Source of the DNA: a bacterium
Lineage (GTDB): Bacteria > Sumerlaeota > Sumerlaeia > SLMS01 > JAHLLQ01
NCBI GenBank assembly: GCA_020444065.1
Contig: JAHLLQ010000005.1
Coordinates: forward strand, 310,001-374,000
Length of the DNA: 64,000 nt
Direction of reading: 5' to 3'
Under the pieces are notes generated by a model. It was not told the origin of the DNA and made no database searches. It saw only the letters and a program-made list of their open reading frames with translations. Both the position numbers and the translations under genes were made by a program. Each line of letters starts with the position of its first letter. Within the stretch, counting starts at the first letter, position 1. Below, in pieces: positions 60,680 through 64,000 of this stretch.

Positions 60680-61768
60680 TCAAGGACGCATCTGGCCCGT
60701 GCGTGCAAACGTTGCGAAGTCTGCGATGAACTCCTCGGTTACGTAGCCCGCATTGGTGTGGCCCTCTGTGCGGCGAAGGTAGCGATCCGTGTCGCTGTAT
60801 TCGCGATGCGTGGCCAACTCATGATTGGGGTAGTCGCGATCCCACGCAAAAGCCGAGCGGGGATAGAAGAAGACGGTGGGGGAGGAAGCGCCATCGGTGC
60901 TCGTCACAATATTCACGACGGAGAGCGTCTTGGACGTCGAGGCGATGTCCGTCGCAAGTGAACCGAACTCCTGATAGCCCGCGAGGGTGATTCTCTCCAC
61001 GTCGACGGGCGGCTGTTGCTCGAGCCAACTAAGAACAGCCTTCGGATCGCGGCACTCGGTCTCGCGATAGGACGCCACGGCGACGCCGCGCGTGGCTAGG
61101 CCCTCCATCAGGTCGCGGGTCATTCCATTCCGAACGGACGACGCATCGGGCCGAATCGGGTGCATGATCAGAACTGTTGGGGCTGGTGTCTTCGGCCCAG
61201 CGATGGCGGGTACAAACAGAGCCACCGGGACCTCGCATCCGGCGATTTGGATCACGGACGATTCGCGACGGAAAAGTCGGGCATCCGCGTAGGGGGGAGA
61301 GAGTTCCGGGAAGGCTGCCGATGAGGGCGTGGGCGTGGGGCGAGTTGCATCCGCCTGCAGAGGCACGACCGAGAACTCCGAGATCTTGGCCATCGGCCCT
61401 TCGCGTTCGTACAAGATCTGTGCGGCGAGGCTAAGGCGTTCGAAATGCACCGGCACGATGGCAACCACGGTTCCATCCGGCCGGCGAGTCGCGGTGGCCC
61501 GGCCCACCTCGCGGAATCCGCCGCCCTCGCGGGTGAGACGGCCGAAGAGCTGCCGCATAGCCTCCTCGGTCAGCGCCCGGCGGGCGCCCACCGTCAGTTC
61601 GCCGCGAACACCGGACAATTGGCCGCGCATGATGGTCTCGACGAAGCGTTCGGCGCGTTCGGCGAGGATCTGCCTCGTTTTCTCATCGGTGGCCCCGGGG
61701 CGGGGCAGGAGAAAGAGCACCAGCGCAAAGGCGAGCAGGACGATACGGCGGGAAGTTGTGAGTTGCAT
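60680..61768 (-). CDS. Alpha/beta-hydrolase-fold lookalike without the nucleophile serine
   Basis: The 362-residue exported protein has a signal peptide (hydrophobic core, cut near G-A-T). Residues ~25-135 resemble a small DUF3887-like domain, and ~175-362 an alpha/beta hydrolase fold with I-M-H-P near 201-204. The nucleophile elbow reads G264-Y-Q-E-F-G269, so the normal G-x-S-x-G serine is replaced by glutamine and the second glycine is also changed. It is thus probably not an esterase, and may be a binding protein. ATG 61768 (GGAGGGC 10 bases upstream) is preferred to a longer frame. Confidence 0.6.
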   Translation of the reverse strand: MQLTTSRRIVLLAFALVLFLLPRPGATDEKTRQILAERAERFVETIMRGQLSGVRGELTVGARRALTEEAMRQLFGRLTREGGGFREVGRATATRRPDGTVVAIVPVHFERLSLAAQILYEREGPMAKISEFSVVPLQADATRPTPTPSSAAFPELSPPYADARLFRRESSVIQIAGCEVPVALFVPAIAGPKTPAPTVLIMHPIRPDASSVRNGMTRDLMEGLATRGVAVASYRETECRDPKAVLSWLEQQPPVDVERITLAGYQEFGSLATDIASTSKTLSVVNIVTSTDGASSPTVFFYPRSAFAWDRDYPNHELATHREYSDTDRYLRRTEGHTNAGYVTEEFIADFATFARTGQMRP

Positions 61769-61899
61769 GATGTCGAGCCCTCCGGCGGGCGATTGGACTT
61801 CCAAACCACGGAGCCGGGCTCAATGGCAACGGTTTCCAGGGGGCGGTCGGTTACTGAAAAGGGTTGCTTTTGGAAGATCGCGAAGGGTAAGCGGCTGTA

Positions 61900-61911
61900 G
61901 TTATCGATAAC
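61900..61911. promoter_or_regulatory. Perfect palindrome GTTATCGATAAC upstream of the aldo/keto reductase gene
   Basis: The 12-base palindrome ends 18 bases before the ATG. Related copies, GTTATCCATAAC at 62932-62943 and GGTATCGATAAC at 63126-63137, lie after the gene. They may be binding sites for one regulator. Confidence 0.4.
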
Positions 61912-61929
61912 AGAACGGGAGCAGAAAGC

Positions 61930-62907
61930 ATGAGCACACAACTAGAAGTCAGGACCTTGGGAAAAAGCAGAATCCCCGTCACCTCCGTTGGGCTGGGGCT
62001 TTGGGCTGTCGGCGGCGGCTGGGGCGAGCCGCGGGATGACGACTCCCTCCACGCGATCGAAGCAGCCCTGGACGAGGGGATTACCTTCTACGACACCGCC
62101 GATGTCTACGGCATGGGGCACAGCGAGGAGATTCTTGGGAAGGCCATGAAGGGCCGCCGGGATCGATTCGTCGTGGCGACGAAGATCGGCTGGATCGGCT
62201 ACGATGGCGAGCGCAACTGCTCGGCGTACGATACGGTGGAGAAGCTGATCGCCGGTGTGGAGGATTCCCTGCGTCGGCTGCAGATCGACTCTATCGATAT
62301 CATCCAGAGTCACATTCACTACCGAGAACCGAACTTTGAGGTATTCCTGGAGGGCTTTCAAAAACTGCAGGAACAGGGAAAGGTGCGTGCCTACGGAGTC
62401 AGCACGAGCGACTTTGAATATCTGAAGCAGTTCAACGCGGACGGCGGATGCGCGACGTTGCAGATCGACTACAGCCTGCTGAACCGGACGGCGGAGAAGG
62501 AGATTCTTCCCTACTGCCAGGAAAACGGAATCGGCGTGATCGTGCGTGGAGCACTGGCAATGGGCAGGTTGACAGGCAAGTTCACTGGGAAGGAACAGTT
62601 CGAGGAGGGGGATTTCCGGAGAAGCTGGGTGGAAAACGAAGACGAGCATCGGATCTTCATGGAGGACTTGGCGATCGTGGAGAAGCTCAAGGAGTTGGGC
62701 CAGGACGGGCGGACGCCGGCGCAGATTGCCCTGCAGTTTGTCCGGTCCAATCCGGCGGTGACCACCGTGATCCCGGGGGGGCGCTCGCCGCGCCAGGTGC
62801 GGGAGAATGTCATCGCGGGGCGTCTGCCGCTGCTGAGCAATGAAGATCGACGGTTTATCGACGGATTGGTGCCTCCCGGTGGGGGGCGGAAAATCTGGCC
62901 TGCCTGA
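61930..62907 (+). CDS. Aldo/keto reductase
   Basis: The 325-residue (beta/alpha)8 NAD(P)H oxidoreductase has the catalytic tetrad: D55, Y60, K85 and H128 (Y-D-T-A-D-V-Y-G, V-A-T-K-I-G, I-Q-S-H). The C-terminal I-P-G-G-R-S-P-x-Q-V-R-E-N is the cofactor-phosphate region of the YhdN/Tas-like aldo/keto reductases. Substrate unknown. GGGAG precedes ATG 61930. A palindrome lies just upstream. Confidence 0.9.
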   Translation: MSTQLEVRTLGKSRIPVTSVGLGLWAVGGGWGEPRDDDSLHAIEAALDEGITFYDTADVYGMGHSEEILGKAMKGRRDRFVVATKIGWIGYDGERNCSAYDTVEKLIAGVEDSLRRLQIDSIDIIQSHIHYREPNFEVFLEGFQKLQEQGKVRAYGVSTSDFEYLKQFNADGGCATLQIDYSLLNRTAEKEILPYCQENGIGVIVRGALAMGRLTGKFTGKEQFEEGDFRRSWVENEDEHRIFMEDLAIVEKLKELGQDGRTPAQIALQFVRSNPAVTTVIPGGRSPRQVRENVIAGRLPLLSNEDRRFIDGLVPPGGGRKIWPA

Positions 62908-63319
62908 TCCGACCGGGGGGCGTTTTCTGAAGTTATCCATAACCCGAGCGTTTTTGGAGGGGCGTGTTGAAGCACTTCAACTACGCCCCTCTTCTGCGTC
63001 TATACGTGCATTTATTAGGATTTTCTGGTTGTTTCGGACGATTCGGACGGATTTTCAGGGGAGGCTGTAAAAAAGTGGTACGGTCCAAGAATGTGCTTGA
63101 CCGTGAGCCGGAATTGGTATCAAACGGTATCGATAACGCCGAAAGAAGAACCCACGCGGCGGCAGATTTTCAGGAAAGGAGCACTTCTCAGTCCATCCCA
63201 GGCTTCTCCTCCAGAATGTGCCGACGATGGAATGCCAAACAGATTTTTTCAACTGACAGGACGGTCAATCCTAACCCTAAACTCTTTCGACCCATTTTTC
63301 GTGAAAGGAAATCACACGC
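62908..63319. other. Intergenic region between the aldo/keto reductase and the last secreted protein
   Basis: This 412-base stretch has no convincing gene. It holds a palindrome (62932-62943), the hairpin at 62957-62991, an AT-richer leader (63010-63080), and another GGTATCGATAAC copy (63126-63137). A TTGACC hexamer near 63098 with no good -10 is the only promoter-like sign. A frame starting at 62964 is rejected because it begins in the hairpin and has no similarity. Confidence 0.6.
62957..63000 (+). terminator. Long bulged hairpin after the aldo/keto reductase gene
   Basis: GAGGGGCGT (62957-62965) plus GTTGAAG (62966-62972) pair with CTTCAAC (62975-62981) and ACGCCCCTC (62983-62991), with one bulged base and a CA loop. 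It is followed by TTCTGCGTCT. Probable terminator. Confidence 0.7.
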
Positions 63320-64000
63320 ATGAAGTTTAAAGCGATTCTTCCAATCCTCGGCCTGATGCTGTTCGCTGCTAACGCCAGCGCACAGAACGTCATCGTCGAC
63401 GGCGACTTCGAGTCCGGGTCCGATTCTTCCTGGACCCTCTGGCTGGAGACAGCCGGCATGCTCACCGCAACATTCAACTACACCGCTGACGGCCCGACCT
63501 CGGGAACCGCCGGCGCCCTTCGCTACCAGATGGTCGGCGAATACACCAATGGCGGCGTTTATCAGGAAGTCACCCTGACCGGCGGCAACATCTACCAGGT
63601 CGACGGCCTCATCAAGGAAGTCTCTGCCGACCCGAGCACCACGTGGTTTGAGGTCTGGATCTCGGACACGGCTCCGGTCGATGGTTCCGACAATGGCGGC
63701 GTCATGCTGGCGAAGGTCAGCTCCTGGAATTGCGCGGGATACGATGGCGACTTCATTAACGGCTGCGATACGCCGGCTGGCGACGCGAAGTTCACGGTCC
63801 CGGGCAGCGGCCCGCAAACCTATTACCTGATTCTGGACGCCGGCGTCTGCTGCGGTGGTGGTGCTGCCGAGTACGTCATCGACGACGTGACGCTCACCGA
63901 TCTCGGTGCCCCGGCTGTCACCTACGACACGCCCCCGACCGAACTGAATGAAGACTTCAACGATGGCGACGACCAGAATAACTACGGCGGCACCTACCGC
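63320..64000 (+). CDS. Secreted protein with CBM/galactose-binding-like domain (partial)
   Basis: A frame of 227 codons starts at ATG 63320 (AAAGGAAA upstream) and is cut by the window end with no stop. It has a signal peptide (K-F-K-A-I-L, cut near A-S-A-Q) followed by a domain with V-D-G-D-F-E-S-G at its start, typical of carbohydrate-binding or choice-of-anchor jelly rolls, paired cysteines (C-C-G-G-G), and E-Y-V-I-D-D-V-T-L at its end. A second such domain seems to start at L-N-E-D-F-N-D-G-D-D. It is likely a long secreted protein like its neighbours. Confidence 0.8.
   Translation, partial: MKFKAILPILGLMLFAANASAQNVIVDGDFESGSDSSWTLWLETAGMLTATFNYTADGPTSGTAGALRYQMVGEYTNGGVYQEVTLTGGNIYQVDGLIKEVSADPSTTWFEVWISDTAPVDGSDNGGVMLAKVSSWNCAGYDGDFINGCDTPAGDAKFTVPGSGPQTYYLILDAGVCCGGGAAEYVIDDVTLTDLGAPAVTYDTPPTELNEDFNDGDDQNNYGGTYR

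Noticed and set aside
62932-62943. DnaA box (TTATCCATA)
   Set aside because: One match differing from TTATCCACA, with no cluster of boxes, no dnaA gene and no AT-rich unwinding element; it fits better as a copy of the local palindrome.
62964-63323. Frame of 119 codons after the aldo/keto reductase gene
   Set aside because: It begins within a terminator-like hairpin, has no protein-like domain and overlaps the start of the secreted gene.

Overview
The window is GC-rich, bacterial and densely coded, with about 50 protein genes on both strands, three tRNA genes and many strong hairpins. The host looks Gram-negative: it has an LpxL/HtrB-type acyltransferase, a WaaP-like kinase, a WecG-type glycosyltransferase, GDP-L-fucose synthase and lipoproteins. 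Two TIGR04073 (exosortase-system-associated) proteins, very large secreted beta-propeller proteins, several proteins ending in a dockerin-like EF-hand motif, frequent TTG/GTG starts, a ferredoxin-dependent 2-oxoacid oxidoreductase and a long-form IspH point to an uncultured lineage near the PVC/FCB/Sumerlaeota part of the tree. That placement is inference; nothing here fixes the taxonomy.

Layout. 1-2.6 kb: a tail of an upstream gene, a beta-lactamase-fold lipoprotein and an acidic membrane protein. 2.8-3.33 kb: tRNA-His, tRNA-Arg and tRNA-Lys with a terminator, then a run of hairpins. 3.4-9 kb (minus): a two-gene 2-oxoacid:ferredoxin oxidoreductase, an N-terminally short amidohydrolase, a YfbM-like protein and dapA. 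9.3-18.7 kb: a 1313-aa secreted protein, a B12-type radical SAM protein, folD, an FtsX-like permease, and a coiled-coil/ZapA pair. 18.9-26.3 kb: two giant secreted propeller proteins with 14 repeats each, and a NicO-type metal transporter. 26.4-34.1 kb: lspA-rnpA-rpmH diverging from sdhCAB, then a CbpA-like co-chaperone, ybeY and era.

34.1-43.4 kb: WecG-like transferase and sugar kinase (overlapping), an FHA-GAF-SpoIIE phosphatase facing a PilO-like protein and a STAS-TPR protein (a probable partner-switching set), an LpxL-like acyltransferase, ispH, a thioredoxin-fold lipoprotein and a CPBP protease. 43.5-51.7 kb: GDP-L-fucose synthase, a class III aminotransferase with an NCS1 permease (probably catabolism of a pyrimidine, hydantoin or beta-amino acid), two TIGR04073 paralogues, a Crp/Fnr regulator, rarA and a DUF507 gene. 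51.9-64 kb: a 947-aa toroid-like protein with a long disordered tail, a CofE-like ligase, a BNR propeller protein followed by a dockerin-tagged protein, a membrane protein, a hydrolase-fold protein lacking its nucleophile, an aldo/keto reductase, and a secreted protein cut by the window end.

Most notable: (i) a shared C-terminal EF-hand-like tag on four secreted proteins; (ii) a C-terminal Ig-type domain that appears divided between two neighbouring genes at 58.4-59.3 kb; (iii) a perfect TTGTGA-N6-TCACAA palindrome on the ribosome-binding site of sdhC; (iv) an exact seven-heptad duplication in the coiled-coil partner of ZapA; (v) a divergent phosphatase/STAS-TPR module. No CRISPR array, insertion sequence, phage gene or rRNA was seen.
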